From Sphingobacterium siyangense (GTDB taxonomy: Bacteria > Bacteroidota > Bacteroidia > Sphingobacteriales > Sphingobacteriaceae), in assembly GCF_007830445.1 (NCBI RefSeq), contig NZ_VLKR01000008.1, positions 62,001-126,000 on the forward strand: a DNA stretch of 64,000 bases, given 5' to 3'. A program made the translations under genes and the position numbers. This document shows positions 1-10,087 of this stretch, one piece after another. The notes beneath the pieces were generated by a model. That model was not told where the DNA came from. It saw only the letters and a list, made by a program, of their open reading frames with translations, and made no database searches. How positions within the stretch are numbered: position 1 is the stretch's first letter; every line of letters begins with the position of its first letter.

Positions 1-114
1 ACTTTCAATTGACATAAAAATTGGTAAAAAGCATATTATAAAGTCTAATATTTTGGTTTTTAAGAGAATTAAAGCATTTTTGTAGGGTATAAACAAACTT
101 TTTATCAGGTTGAT

Positions 115-2253
115 ATGAAAAAATTATGGATGTGTTTGTTGTTCATCACAACAAGCTTTGCTGCATTTGCCGATGAGGGAATGTGGTTTTTAATGTATCT
201 AAAGCGTCTGAATGAGTCAGATATGCAGAAAAAAGGGCTTCGCTTAAGTGCCGAAGAAATCTACAGCATTAACCACTCTAGCTTAAAAGATGCAATCGTA
301 CAATTCAATGGTGGCTGTACTGCTGAGATCGTTTCTGATCAAGGCTTGGTATTCACCAACCATCACTGTGGATATGGTGCTATTGCTGAACTTTCTACAC
401 CAGAAAATGATCATTTAACAAATGGTTTCTGGGCCAAATCCAAAAATGAAGAGTTAAAGCCTAAATCTTTGTCGGTTCGCTTTTTTGTGCGCATGGATGA
501 TGTTTCAAAACGAATCTTAGGTTTGGTCAACAACAAAATGGCTGAAGATGAACGAAAAAAAATCATTGCTGCTGAAATTGCCAAAATTCAAAAAGAGAAT
601 AGCGAAAATGGTAAATATGTGGTTGAAGTAAAATCATTCTACCAAGGCAACGAGTATTATTATTTTGTATACCAAGATTACAATGATGTCCGTTTGGTAG
701 GAACACCCCCAAATAGCATTGGAAAATTTGGCGGTGATACGGATAACTGGGAATGGCCACGTCATACCGGAGATTTCTCAATTTTCCGCGTTTACGCCGA
801 TAAAAATGGTAATCCAGCAGAGTATGCACAAGATAATGTGCCTTTGAAACCTAAACATTTCCTACCTGTCAGCTTAAAAGGTGTTCAAGAAGGAGATTTC
901 GCGATGATCTTAGGCTATCCAGGTCGTACCAATCGTTGGATGCCCGCTGGAGGAATCAATCAGAATGTTAAATTCGCTTATCCAGCTTGGGTAGAAGCTT
1001 CTAAAACAGGTATGGATGCCATGAAAAAATTCATGGATCAAGACCAAGCTGTAAAATTGAACTACGCTTCAAAATACTCTCAGGTAGCTAATTACTGGAA
1101 AAACCGTCAAGGAATGATTGATGCTTTGACATTACATAAAACTGCAGAATCTAAAGCAAAAGACGAAGCTAAATTTGACAAATGGGCAAATAAAGCTGCA
1201 AACAAAGCAGAATACGGTGATGTCATCAAAACAATCAACGAATTTTATGCTTCGACAAACGAGAAAGCTAGACATGACAACTATTTAATGGGCATGTTGC
1301 GTTCTAGTGCAATTGCAGCTTTACCGAACACAATTGGATCAGGTTTAGAAGTATATACTGCTGGAGATGAAGCAAGAAGAAATGCTATTCTTCCTCGTTT
1401 AAAATCTGCCATCGATGCAGGTTATGAAAAAATGTACATGCCGCTTGAAGAGCAAGTATTGATTGACGAATTGAATCTTTATGCTAAAAAAGCAGGAAAT
1501 ATTGCACCATATATTGCAGAATTGGCTGCAAAAAATAATGGTGACTTTACGGCTTATGTCAAAGAATCTGTGAAGAACAGCATCTTCGCTTCTGCTGAAC
1601 GTCTGAACAATTACCTGGAGACCCCTAACGCTGAAATTTTAGCCAATGACCCATTGTATAAACTTTCTTCAGCCTTACTTAACAGATACCGTCAAGTAGA
1701 TCCTAGCTGGAAAACACAAGACGACAAATTTGAAGGTGCTTATCGTAAATATGTCGCTGGGGTATTGGCTTCGAATCCAAAAGGTAAATTCTATCCAGAT
1801 GCGAACAGTACGTTACGTTTAACTTACGGTTCGATCAAGGGCCTACCACAAGATCCCCGTAATGACGCTGACAAAAACTTTTACACGACGTTAAAAGGCA
1901 CTATTGCGAAGTACAAAAAGGGCGACGAAGAGTTTGATTTACCACAACGTTTGATGGATTTGTACAATAATAAGGACTATGGTCGTTATGCCGACAAGAA
2001 AGGATATTTACCAGTGAACTTCCTAAGTGACAACGACATAACAGGCGGAAACTCAGGTTCACCAGTAATAAATGGCAACGGCGAATTAATTGGCCTAGCT
2101 TTTGATGGTAATATTGAAGCTATGGCTGGTGACGTGATCTTCGACCACAAGCTACAACGTACAATTTCAGTTGATATCCGTTATGTATTATTTATCATCG
2201 ATAAATTTGCAGGAGCAACCAACATTATTGACGAACTTAAGATTGTTGAATAG
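115..2253 (+). CDS. S46 family dipeptidyl peptidase, DPP7-like
   Basis: Periplasmic serine exopeptidase that removes dipeptides from the N-terminus of oligopeptides, part of amino-acid scavenging in Bacteroidota. The protein has 712 residues, the usual length of the family, and a signal peptide ending near FAAFA. The S46 triad is visible: His in TNHHCGYGAI, Asp in the GDTDNWEWPRHTGDF region, and Ser in TGGNSGSPV. The residue that sets specificity follows in GLAFDGN: a Gly there is typical of DPP7 (broad or hydrophobic preference), while DPP11 has Arg (acidic preference). That assignment rests on remembered family motifs. The gene stands alone and is followed by the small histone-like gene in the same direction. 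Confidence 0.93.
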   Translation: MKKLWMCLLFITTSFAAFADEGMWFLMYLKRLNESDMQKKGLRLSAEEIYSINHSSLKDAIVQFNGGCTAEIVSDQGLVFTNHHCGYGAIAELSTPENDHLTNGFWAKSKNEELKPKSLSVRFFVRMDDVSKRILGLVNNKMAEDERKKIIAAEIAKIQKENSENGKYVVEVKSFYQGNEYYYFVYQDYNDVRLVGTPPNSIGKFGGDTDNWEWPRHTGDFSIFRVYADKNGNPAEYAQDNVPLKPKHFLPVSLKGVQEGDFAMILGYPGRTNRWMPAGGINQNVKFAYPAWVEASKTGMDAMKKFMDQDQAVKLNYASKYSQVANYWKNRQGMIDALTLHKTAESKAKDEAKFDKWANKAANKAEYGDVIKTINEFYASTNEKARHDNYLMGMLRSSAIAALPNTIGSGLEVYTAGDEARRNAILPRLKSAIDAGYEKMYMPLEEQVLIDELNLYAKKAGNIAPYIAELAAKNNGDFTAYVKESVKNSIFASAERLNNYLETPNAEILANDPLYKLSSALLNRYRQVDPSWKTQDDKFEGAYRKYVAGVLASNPKGKFYPDANSTLRLTYGSIKGLPQDPRNDADKNFYTTLKGTIAKYKKGDEEFDLPQRLMDLYNNKDYGRYADKKGYLPVNFLSDNDITGGNSGSPVINGNGELIGLAFDGNIEAMAGDVIFDHKLQRTISVDIRYVLFIIDKFAGATNIIDELKIVE

Positions 2254-2371
2254 TTTTTTTTAAGCTTTTTCGATAAAAAAAAACGAAATTTATTTTCTAT
2301 TTGATTCGTTTTTGTATATTTAAGGAGTGTTTAGGAAAAACCATAAAAACTAAAATTATAATTATAAAAAA

Positions 2372-2551
2372 ATGGAAAACTACGTAAAATTAAAAGAGTT
2401 AGTAGCTTCTATCGAAGCTGATGCAGACAAGTTCTTCAACAATGGTAATTCTGCAGCTGGTACACGTGTACGTAAAGGATTACAAGAAATCAAAACCTTA
2501 GCACAAGAACTTCGTAACGAAGTTACTGCTAAGAAAAACGACGGAAAATAG
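2372..2551 (+). CDS. Histone H1-like small DNA-binding protein
   Basis: A 59-residue, Lys/Arg-rich, mostly helical protein: it starts MENYVKLKELV, has AGTRVRKGLQEIK in the middle and ends AKKNDGK. It matches the short Hc1-type histone H1-like proteins common in Bacteroidota, which probably bind nucleoid DNA. It is preceded by an AT-rich leader and followed at once by a strong bidirectional terminator, so it is probably its own transcription unit. The function is inferred from the family. Confidence 0.8.
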   Translation: MENYVKLKELVASIEADADKFFNNGNSAAGTRVRKGLQEIKTLAQELRNEVTAKKNDGK

Positions 2552-2570
2552 TTTTTTCGAAGTTAAACAT

Positions 2571-2601
2571 AAAAAAGGCCTTCAAATGAAAGGCCTTTTT
2601 T
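2571..2601. terminator. Bidirectional rho-independent terminator
   Basis: AAAAAAGGCCTT, a short loop, and AAGGCCTTTTTT form a stem with A and T runs on both sides. It serves the histone-like gene on + and the convergent GLPGLI gene on -. Confidence 0.85.
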
Positions 2602-2609
2602 GTTGGCTT

Positions 2610-3401
2610 TTACAGAAATGTACAGGCCATCACCAAATTGTAAATCTTAATACCCAGGTAATCACCGAAAGAGGCCTTCAGTTTATCATAAACCTGCTGC
2701 CTGGTCAAGGGTTTATCTTTCTTCTTTAACAAGGTTGCCGATGAAGGGTTTACGGCTCCCAACTCAACCTTCGTTGCAAACATATTGTAATGCAGCTCTG
2801 GAACCGCCAAACCAAGGATCATCCCCGGTAGTCCATTAAAGGCCGAAGGACCTCCCGAAACAGGGATTTGATCCGTATAAAAAGCAACGGCATAGATGGA
2901 ATCCAATACAAGTCCATTGGCCCTACGGCAGGGGTAACCTGCGATTTCACGGTATTCATTCGTGATTTTCCATTTGATCTTTAATGTCGAATCTGCCAAG
3001 ACAACCCGTTCCCCGCCTAACTCAAAGACAGAATTAAATGCTTTACTTTTCAAATTTTGGTAGCCACTTATCCCTGACTCAAAAATTCCAGACCGCATCA
3101 GCCCGCTAACAACATCCGAATACTCTTCAGCAATATGCTCATAGAGGACCTCATCATTGGAAAATGTCAGTTTCTTTTTCAACACCTGATTTTCGGGAAT
3201 CTGCCCGATCATTTCTTTGATAGAGCTACGTGTATCCTCGTCTTTTGCATAGGTTGCATAGCGTTTGAGCAGGTTTTTAAGAAACACGGTTTTGTCATAG
3301 GTAATTGTTCCTTGCGTAGGAAAATAAGCATATTGTCCAAAAGCTGTGGCTCCCCAGAAAAGGAACAGCAATAGGACGAGTAAATTTTTGATATCTTTCA
3401 T
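2610..3401 (-). CDS. GLPGLI family protein (copy 1)
   Basis: Exported protein of 263 residues with an N-terminal signal peptide (LLVLLLFLFWGATAFGQ) and the family signature, here GLPGMILGLAVP, near residue 190. GLPGLI proteins are a Bacteroidota family without an established biochemical role; they usually sit beside an outer-membrane beta-barrel protein. Here the gene starts one base after the stop of the upstream barrel gene, so the two are cotranscribed and presumably work together at the envelope. The protein is clearly related to the GLPGLI gene at 6374-7162 (shared KIKWKITNEYREIAGY-type segment and SGGP...NGLPGMILGL). Confidence 0.9.
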   Translation of the reverse strand: MKDIKNLLVLLLFLFWGATAFGQYAYFPTQGTITYDKTVFLKNLLKRYATYAKDEDTRSSIKEMIGQIPENQVLKKKLTFSNDEVLYEHIAEEYSDVVSGLMRSGIFESGISGYQNLKSKAFNSVFELGGERVVLADSTLKIKWKITNEYREIAGYPCRRANGLVLDSIYAVAFYTDQIPVSGGPSAFNGLPGMILGLAVPELHYNMFATKVELGAVNPSSATLLKKKDKPLTRQQVYDKLKASFGDYLGIKIYNLVMACTFL

Positions 3402-3402
3402 T

Positions 3403-6120
3403 TTATTTCGATTTTACGAGCATTTTATTTATTTCCCAAGTCAGCTTAACCATATAATATCTACTGATTGTGTTGTATCGGCGTTCGGTCAGTAGTGTCC
3501 CGTTTTGACTTCTGTCAAAACCCACATTCTGTTTGAGGAGGTCATTAACCATAAAAGTCAATTCCAACTTTTCATCTTTTCGGAATTTTTTTGATAATGC
3601 AGGGCTCAGCACAAATCGTTCAAATTTTTTACTGTACACCGCCGTAGGAGCCTGATAATTATAGCTAAAATCTGCCCGAACAATAAATTTCGCTGGCAGA
3701 AAGTACTTTAGGTTTCCTTCAGATGAAAACGTAAATCCCTTACTATCTTCCATTGCGCCAATGGAATTATCTTGAATAAGATAGCCTGGAGACAATTCAA
3801 TACCAAAGTCCAAGCCTTTCGTTGTCGATCGCTGTAGACTATAATTGAACCCATAACGCTGCACTTTGGCATTCGCCAAAACAGTATTGACATAGTTATA
3901 ATTGTTGCTGAAAGATACCGATGGACCGCCACCATGTCTCAATTGAATTTTTTTCCATAATTTGCCGTAATACATTGGCCTGATGCTAATTTGATTGTTG
4001 CTATTATGATTCAAATTTCCCCAAACAAATGTCGTCTTACCCAGTGAATCAATCGTTGTATTTTGCACCAATGCATTGTTTGTACGTGATGCACTTAAAA
4101 AGACACCTATAAACTTATCTTCCAATACAGAATAGGTTCTAAAGCTTAGGTTCAAATTATTGGTGTAAGATGGTTTCAAATTTTCATTACCTAAATATTC
4201 ATTCAGCGGATCCAAATTTGACCGCAGTGGCTGGATCTGATTTAAAGAGGGCAAACCATTGGTACCCTGATATTCCAAATTGATCGATTTATTTTTTTGT
4301 ATTTCATAATTAACATCAACCACCGGATTATATACAAAAAATGATCGTGAAAGTCTCGAATTCTCCATACGGTTTAATTGCGACAGATTACTATTTTCGA
4401 ACTTATTCGAGACATTGACCACTAGCTTTTCTAGGGGCTTGTAATTAATTGCGAAATTATAGGTGTTTTTTATCGTTTTATATAAGAAATCATTGCTATA
4501 CAAACTATCTAGTCTATCAAAAGTACCGGTATTCTGATTTTTATCGAAAGACCTAACTGCGTTGTTATTTCTGTTGAGATTCAATCCATATTCGAAAGAA
4601 AGGATAATCTTTTTTGAAAGCGGTTCGGAATAAGCAAATTCACCCCCAGTGGAAAAAGAGCTATTTTTAACAAATTTCTTCTGGTCGAGAGTCGAATCTC
4701 TTTCAGCATTCCCTTCTTTGTAAAATCTAAGTTTAGAAAACAAATCTTGCTCACCATCCTGTTTATTGCCCGATGTAAAATAGTTGAATGATAACGAACG
4801 GCCTTTCTTTTTAAAACGTCTTACATAGAGTGCTGAGGCATTATACTGTTCTGACCTAGAATCGTTCTTAAACTTTCGCATGTTATCGTTGATCTTTTGA
4901 TCAAATTGATTAACAGTAGTTGATTGTGTCTCTGAAGAACTATTATCATGCCTTTTGTTTGCACCTGCCCAAACCGTTAAATCCGACATGGAATCGACCT
5001 TAAATTCATATTTCAAACCAATATTATGCTTTCTGTTTTCATTTGACGCCAACGTGCTGCTGTTGCTAGTCAATATCGTGTCGCGTGCCGCATTGCGTGT
5101 GAACAAGCTGCGATCCAAATCAACATCGGATCGGATATGCTTATAGTCGATCCGCCAAGCATGTTTTTTGTTAGCGGTTTTATCTGAATATAGAAATCCC
5201 GTATTCAAGGACTTAGGAATACCTTCACCATTAAAATTATCGCCTCTATCGTAGTCTCCCCCCATGTTTGATACTTCCTCATAACTGAGCCCACTCTTGC
5301 CTGTATTACTTGCAATCAAATAAGCCGAAGCTTTAAACGATTGATTAAAATAGTTCAAAAAGCCCTGTCCAGCGTAGAATTTATCACTACCTCCACCAAC
5401 ATCCACTTTGCCGAATATTCCACGTCTAGCCTCCTCTTTTAACTTCACGTTGATTGTCTGTGTACGTTCACCATCATCAATCCCTGTTTTCTCAGCCTTA
5501 TCAGACTTCTTTTCATAGACCTGAATTTTATCAACCATATCAGAACGAATATTCCGGCTTACTAAAATAGGATCGTCACCAAAGAACTCCTCCCCGTCAA
5601 CAAGCATTTTCTTCACTGTTTTTCCTTGGGCAGTAATTTTTCCAGAGGCATCGACGGTAATCCCAGGTAGGACTTTCAACAAATCTTCAACTTTAGCGTT
5701 TTTTTCCACTTTAAAACTTCCAGCATCATATTCCGTTGTATCCCCCTTGATACTAATGGGCACCCGTCCCATAACAATGACTTCCTCCAGCAAGGTTGCG
5801 CTGCTGGTCATTCCAATAGACATGTTACTGTAATGCTGCCCTGGCAGGATCTCCGCGTAATATTCACCGTATTTCGGATAGGTTACAATGATAAAATATT
5901 GTCCAGTATCAGGCCGCTCAAGAGAGAACTTACCATTTTCATCCGAACGGGCAAAATTGGTCAAAATGGAATCTTTAGCTGTTAACAACATAATTGTTGC
6001 ATTATGCAGCTTAAGCTGATCTTTTACATCAGTGATTTTTCCTTCAATACGGGATTGAGCATGAACTATTCCGCAGAAACAGAATAAAATAAGTAAAAGT
6101 AGTTGCCCCACTCTTTTCAT
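3403..6120 (-). CDS. Outer-membrane beta-barrel protein with carboxypeptidase-like N-domain (copy 1)
   Basis: TonB-receptor-like outer-membrane protein, 905 residues from the chosen start. Order: signal peptide MKRVGQLLLLILFCFCGIVHAQ, a carboxypeptidase-regulatory-like beta-sandwich of about 90 residues (SRIEGKITDVKDQLKLHNA), a plug-like part (VEDLLKVLPGITVDASGKI, LVDGEEFFGDDP), then a long beta-barrel. The plug layout is typical of the OMP_b-brl_3 group. The start was set at 6120, 17 codons inside the longest reading frame, because the signal peptide begins there. It is the first gene of a pair with the GLPGLI gene. The substrate is unknown. It is a paralogue of 7181-9904, and the upstream DNA of both copies is also similar. 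Confidence 0.9.
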   Translation of the reverse strand: MKRVGQLLLLILFCFCGIVHAQSRIEGKITDVKDQLKLHNATIMLLTAKDSILTNFARSDENGKFSLERPDTGQYFIIVTYPKYGEYYAEILPGQHYSNMSIGMTSSATLLEEVIVMGRVPISIKGDTTEYDAGSFKVEKNAKVEDLLKVLPGITVDASGKITAQGKTVKKMLVDGEEFFGDDPILVSRNIRSDMVDKIQVYEKKSDKAEKTGIDDGERTQTINVKLKEEARRGIFGKVDVGGGSDKFYAGQGFLNYFNQSFKASAYLIASNTGKSGLSYEEVSNMGGDYDRGDNFNGEGIPKSLNTGFLYSDKTANKKHAWRIDYKHIRSDVDLDRSLFTRNAARDTILTSNSSTLASNENRKHNIGLKYEFKVDSMSDLTVWAGANKRHDNSSSETQSTTVNQFDQKINDNMRKFKNDSRSEQYNASALYVRRFKKKGRSLSFNYFTSGNKQDGEQDLFSKLRFYKEGNAERDSTLDQKKFVKNSSFSTGGEFAYSEPLSKKIILSFEYGLNLNRNNNAVRSFDKNQNTGTFDRLDSLYSNDFLYKTIKNTYNFAINYKPLEKLVVNVSNKFENSNLSQLNRMENSRLSRSFFVYNPVVDVNYEIQKNKSINLEYQGTNGLPSLNQIQPLRSNLDPLNEYLGNENLKPSYTNNLNLSFRTYSVLEDKFIGVFLSASRTNNALVQNTTIDSLGKTTFVWGNLNHNSNNQISIRPMYYGKLWKKIQLRHGGGPSVSFSNNYNYVNTVLANAKVQRYGFNYSLQRSTTKGLDFGIELSPGYLIQDNSIGAMEDSKGFTFSSEGNLKYFLPAKFIVRADFSYNYQAPTAVYSKKFERFVLSPALSKKFRKDEKLELTFMVNDLLKQNVGFDRSQNGTLLTERRYNTISRYYMVKLTWEINKMLVKSK

Positions 6121-6290
6121 AATATGGTTTGGATAGTATATAATTATATAAATAATAAAATTCGTGCACAAAACTAATATTTTGTTTCAGTTAATTTAAG
6201 TTTATCTCAAAAAAAATACAAGTAATAAAAAGATATTAAAAAAATAAAACAGACCATTGATTAACAACATAATACAAATTAAAAATCATA

Positions 6291-6320
6291 AAAAAAGCTC
6301 TTCAAAAGAAGAGCTTTTTT
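6291..6320. terminator. Rho-independent terminator
   Basis: AAAAAAGCTCTTC, loop AAAA, GAAGAGCTTTTTT: a perfect stem with A/T runs. It lies downstream of the - strand GLPGLI gene at 6374-7162 and separates the two duplicated gene pairs. Confidence 0.8.
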
Positions 6321-6373
6321 ATCTAAACAGTTAGAAATACACAACATATTATGTGAACAGCATGCTGTGATTT

Positions 6374-7162
6374 TTATAAATTGCCAAGTTCCATAATAAA
6401 TTGAACAGTTTCTTTATTCATATGTTGAGACAGCACACCTGTAATCTGATCTGTCATGGCTTTTCTTGTCATTCGTTTTACCTTCGTATTCTCAAATTTC
6501 TTTTTGTCCATCACAACTGTGTTGCTGAGTTCAACTTTTGTTGCAAAATAGGAGACGTGCTGACTAGGTACAACCAAGCCTAAAATCATTCCCGGAAGAC
6601 CATTGATGGATTCGGGGCCGCCACTGATAGGGATTTCATTGCAGTAGTATCCAATGACATAAATGGAGTCTGGTGTAATACCATTGGCTCTCCTGCAATT
6701 GTAGCCAGCGATATCGCGGTATTCATCTGTGATTTTCCATTTGATGCGTTTCATGGAATCCTGAACGATGATTTTTTCACCTACGATATCGTTGTATCTC
6801 AAAAAGGATCGGTTGGACATATTTGAAAGTGTTGCTGCATCAAAGTCTAGCGCAAGCATCATAATATACTGCTTAATCTCTGCATCCAGGCTCTCGTCTT
6901 TTACCGATTCGAACAACGTCTCCGTGGTATTGAATTTCATTGACTTCTTTAACACGGCACTTTCTGGTAATCTCGGTATTATACGCTCAAAAAACTGTTT
7001 TGAGTTATCATCGGCCTTAGCGATGAATTTTTTACTTACGATATTCTTCATATACATCGTCTTATCGTAGGAAATAGTTCCCGATCGACCAAACAATGTA
7101 TACTGTGCTTTAAGACCTAAGGCTGAACAACAGAAGAAGAGAAAAAAGATATATTTTAACAT
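6374..7162 (-). CDS. GLPGLI family protein (copy 2)
   Basis: Exported protein of 262 residues with signal peptide (FFLFFCCSALGLKAQ) and the GLPGMILGLVVP signature. It shares blocks with copy 1, including MKRIKWKITDEYRDIAGYNC, which marks the two genes as paralogues. It lies 18 bp downstream of its partner barrel gene at 7181-9904, so the two probably form an operon. The molecular role of the family is not established; an envelope role linked to the barrel is inferred. Confidence 0.9.
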   Translation of the reverse strand: MLKYIFFLFFCCSALGLKAQYTLFGRSGTISYDKTMYMKNIVSKKFIAKADDNSKQFFERIIPRLPESAVLKKSMKFNTTETLFESVKDESLDAEIKQYIMMLALDFDAATLSNMSNRSFLRYNDIVGEKIIVQDSMKRIKWKITDEYRDIAGYNCRRANGITPDSIYVIGYYCNEIPISGGPESINGLPGMILGLVVPSQHVSYFATKVELSNTVVMDKKKFENTKVKRMTRKAMTDQITGVLSQHMNKETVQFIMELGNL

Positions 7163-7180
7163 TGTATTTCGCTTAATATT

Positions 7181-9904
7181 TTATAAAAACATTTTTGTAA
7201 AATCCCATGATAGTTTAAGCATATAATATCTGCGTATCGTATCATATCGACGTTGCGTAAAGACAGAAGTCGATGCCGAACGACTAAAGCCCTTGTTCTG
7301 GTTAAGAACATCGTTGATCATAAAATCCAACACCAACGATTCATTTTTCAGGAATTTCTTGCTTACACCTGGATGCAACAAAAACTGCTCAAACTTCTCA
7401 TCAAAAGCTTTGGTGGCCGCCTCGTAGGAGTAGGTATAATTGGTATAAACCTTAAATGTTTTGTTGAAAAAATACTCCACACTTCCGTTGGAAGCGAAAA
7501 CAAAACCATTACTGTTGGTATTGCGTTCCAAACTTGATTTCATCAAACGATATTGCGGACTAAAGTTCAGGTCAAAATTTAAACCTGTCTTGGTATCTCT
7601 CTTGAAATTATACGTAAAATTAAAGTTCGTCGTATTGACTTTATTCAATTGGTGATTGAACATATTATAATTATCACTCATATTCACATAAAACTGTGGC
7701 GAGTTGGACAGGCCAAGTTTTTTGCTCAGCTTGAAATAAACTCCAGACCATACGTTCAAGGAAGTATTTGTCTTACCATCAACATTATTCCAAGTATATG
7801 TATTAATCCCTTTTAGGGTATCAATATTCTGCGTAATCGGGTTCTTTTCGGTAGAGATATTACCACCGACATAAACATAGTTTCCGGTCAACACACGGAA
7901 CGAATTATAATTCAGATTTAATGAGTTTCTAAATGATGGTTTTAAGTTTTCATTTCCCAAATAGCGATTAATCTGGTCTGAGTTATCCAAGATCGGTTGG
8001 ATCTGGCTTAAAGAAGGTAATTGATTTTTACCGGTATAGTTCATCCATAACCCCTTAGTTTTTGTAAAGGAATAACCTGCACTTACATTTGGATTATACG
8101 TAAAGTAACTTCTTGTAATCCCCTCGCTTGTATAGTTATTGAACTGTTTCAATTTGTCATTATTGAAATTATTAGCCACAGTGAACTTAAATTTTTCAGT
8201 TGTATGAACTACAGCCAATTTGTACCTATTGCTGCTTCTATCAAAATCGTAGTTATTACTGAAACGACGATCCAATTGAGTATAATTTCCGGCTCCATCA
8301 ATATTGAAAGACTCCACGATGGAACTACTATTACTTTGCTCAATTCCTGTTCCCACAACAAGATTCCAAATTTTGGATAAAGGTTCGGTATAGGAAATTG
8401 AAGCGCTTAGCACGTCACTTGTATTGTTACGCACCTTACTTTGATCTGTAGTTGAATCCGTTTTTAAGCTATAATTTCTCAGGTCGGAATTTAAATGTCC
8501 AGTACCTTTCATCTCATTTCTTTTCCATTGACCATCGAATGTAAAAGAACGTCCTTTTTTCTTGAATTTGTGCGTAAAATAAGTGCTAAAATTGAGCTCG
8601 TTGATATTATTTTTCACCAATTCTCGAGTATTCTCAGCAATAGTTGTATCTGCATTTTGGCCAAACTGATAAGCTTCACGCTTGTTATCTGACCAAAGAT
8701 TCTTTCTTGATGCCCCGCCTCGTATGGTTAAGAGATTTAACGAATCTAATTTCAGGTCATATTTCAGATTCGCACGATGCTGGTCATTTTCAGAATCTAC
8801 ATTCTTCACCGATTTGTTATTGATCAAACCGGTCGTAATCGTTTCATCATTTCCATCGCTGCTCAATCTTCCATATTTATAGTTAATGTTGACTGTATGT
8901 TTATCCTTATCAAATTTATCCGAGAAGTTAACGCCCGAATTTATAGCCTTAGGTACACCAATAACCCCTTGTCCAGAAAAAGGATCCGTAAAATTAGACC
9001 AGCTCATTGATCCGTCATCACCATAGGAAACACCTGAATCACCACCATACTTTTGTGCATCCTGCCAGTTCATGCTCGTAGTACCATTATTACCGAAAAG
9101 CCCATAAACTGATATTTTCTGCGATCCCTTAAACTTGTTCAACATCAATTGCCCCATATAATAGTCGTCGGTTCCACCGCCAAGAAGCGCTTTTCCGAAC
9201 ATGCCATTTTTAGAGCCTTCTTTTAGCTTTACATTGATCGTTTGCTCACGCTGACCGTCATCCACTCCTGTTCGCTCTGCCTGCTCGGATTTTTTCTCGT
9301 ATACCTGAACTTTATCCACCATATCCGATCGGATATTTCGTGTCACCAGTGTCGGATCATCACCGAAAAATTCTTCACCATCTACCAATACTTTTTTGAC
9401 TGTTTTACCTTGTGCAGTAATCTTTCCAGATGCATCAACCGTGATGCCAGGCAAAGCTTTCAACAGATCTTCAACCTTGGCATTCTTCTCAACTTTAAAA
9501 CTACCGGCATCATATTCTGTGGTATCACCTTTAATTGTGATTGGGATGCGTCCAGTAACGATGACTTCTTGTAATAATGTGGCTGTATTGGTTAGGCCAA
9601 TAGCCAATTTGGAGTAATCCACTCCAGATTGAATCTCCGTATAAAAATCGCCATACTTGGGATAACTCACAATCAGCACGTAAGCTCCTGTATCGGGCTT
9701 GGCTAAGGAAAAAAGACCATTTTCGTCAGATCTCGTAAAGCCTGTTAATATGGAATCTTTAGCGGTCAACAGCATAACTGTTGCGTCTGATAACTTTAGT
9801 TGGTCCTTTACATCACTTATTTTTCCAGCAATCTTGGATTGGCCCAAAGCCAAACCAGGAATAGCAAAAATGAAAAATAAGAGAATTTGTAAAACTCTTT
9901 TCAT
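7181..9904 (-). CDS. Outer-membrane beta-barrel protein with carboxypeptidase-like N-domain (copy 2)
   Basis: 907 residues with signal peptide (MKRVLQILLFFIFAIPGLALGQ), an N-terminal carboxypeptidase-regulatory-like domain starting SKIAGKISDVKDQLKL, a plug-like domain (VEDLLKALPGITVDASG, LVDGEEFFGDDP, RNIRSDMVDKVQVYEKK) and a C-terminal beta-barrel. The N-terminal 250 residues are nearly the same as in copy 1, while the barrel strands and loops differ much more. That fits duplication followed by divergence of the surface-exposed part. It probably acts as an outer-membrane transporter or secretion-like channel; the substrate cannot be read from the sequence. Confidence 0.9.
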   Translation of the reverse strand: MKRVLQILLFFIFAIPGLALGQSKIAGKISDVKDQLKLSDATVMLLTAKDSILTGFTRSDENGLFSLAKPDTGAYVLIVSYPKYGDFYTEIQSGVDYSKLAIGLTNTATLLQEVIVTGRIPITIKGDTTEYDAGSFKVEKNAKVEDLLKALPGITVDASGKITAQGKTVKKVLVDGEEFFGDDPTLVTRNIRSDMVDKVQVYEKKSEQAERTGVDDGQREQTINVKLKEGSKNGMFGKALLGGGTDDYYMGQLMLNKFKGSQKISVYGLFGNNGTTSMNWQDAQKYGGDSGVSYGDDGSMSWSNFTDPFSGQGVIGVPKAINSGVNFSDKFDKDKHTVNINYKYGRLSSDGNDETITTGLINNKSVKNVDSENDQHRANLKYDLKLDSLNLLTIRGGASRKNLWSDNKREAYQFGQNADTTIAENTRELVKNNINELNFSTYFTHKFKKKGRSFTFDGQWKRNEMKGTGHLNSDLRNYSLKTDSTTDQSKVRNNTSDVLSASISYTEPLSKIWNLVVGTGIEQSNSSSIVESFNIDGAGNYTQLDRRFSNNYDFDRSSNRYKLAVVHTTEKFKFTVANNFNNDKLKQFNNYTSEGITRSYFTYNPNVSAGYSFTKTKGLWMNYTGKNQLPSLSQIQPILDNSDQINRYLGNENLKPSFRNSLNLNYNSFRVLTGNYVYVGGNISTEKNPITQNIDTLKGINTYTWNNVDGKTNTSLNVWSGVYFKLSKKLGLSNSPQFYVNMSDNYNMFNHQLNKVNTTNFNFTYNFKRDTKTGLNFDLNFSPQYRLMKSSLERNTNSNGFVFASNGSVEYFFNKTFKVYTNYTYSYEAATKAFDEKFEQFLLHPGVSKKFLKNESLVLDFMINDVLNQNKGFSRSASTSVFTQRRYDTIRRYYMLKLSWDFTKMFL

Positions 9905-10087
9905 AAAATTGTTGGATAGTAAATTAATATCAATATAACATTAGTAGATAAAACCAATGTTTTGTTACAGTAAATTTAATTTTATTTCTTAAAAATTGGA
10001 TTTTGGTTCATAGTTCCCCATTCGAGCAAAATAAGAGGTCCTTTTTACAGCAGCTCAGATCCGATGTATTCATACAAAAGATCTTCA

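Noticed and set aside
1..114. Promoter or RNA before the S46 peptidase gene
   Set aside because: Only weak matches to TAnnTTTG (CATTTTTG) were seen; not strong enough to list.
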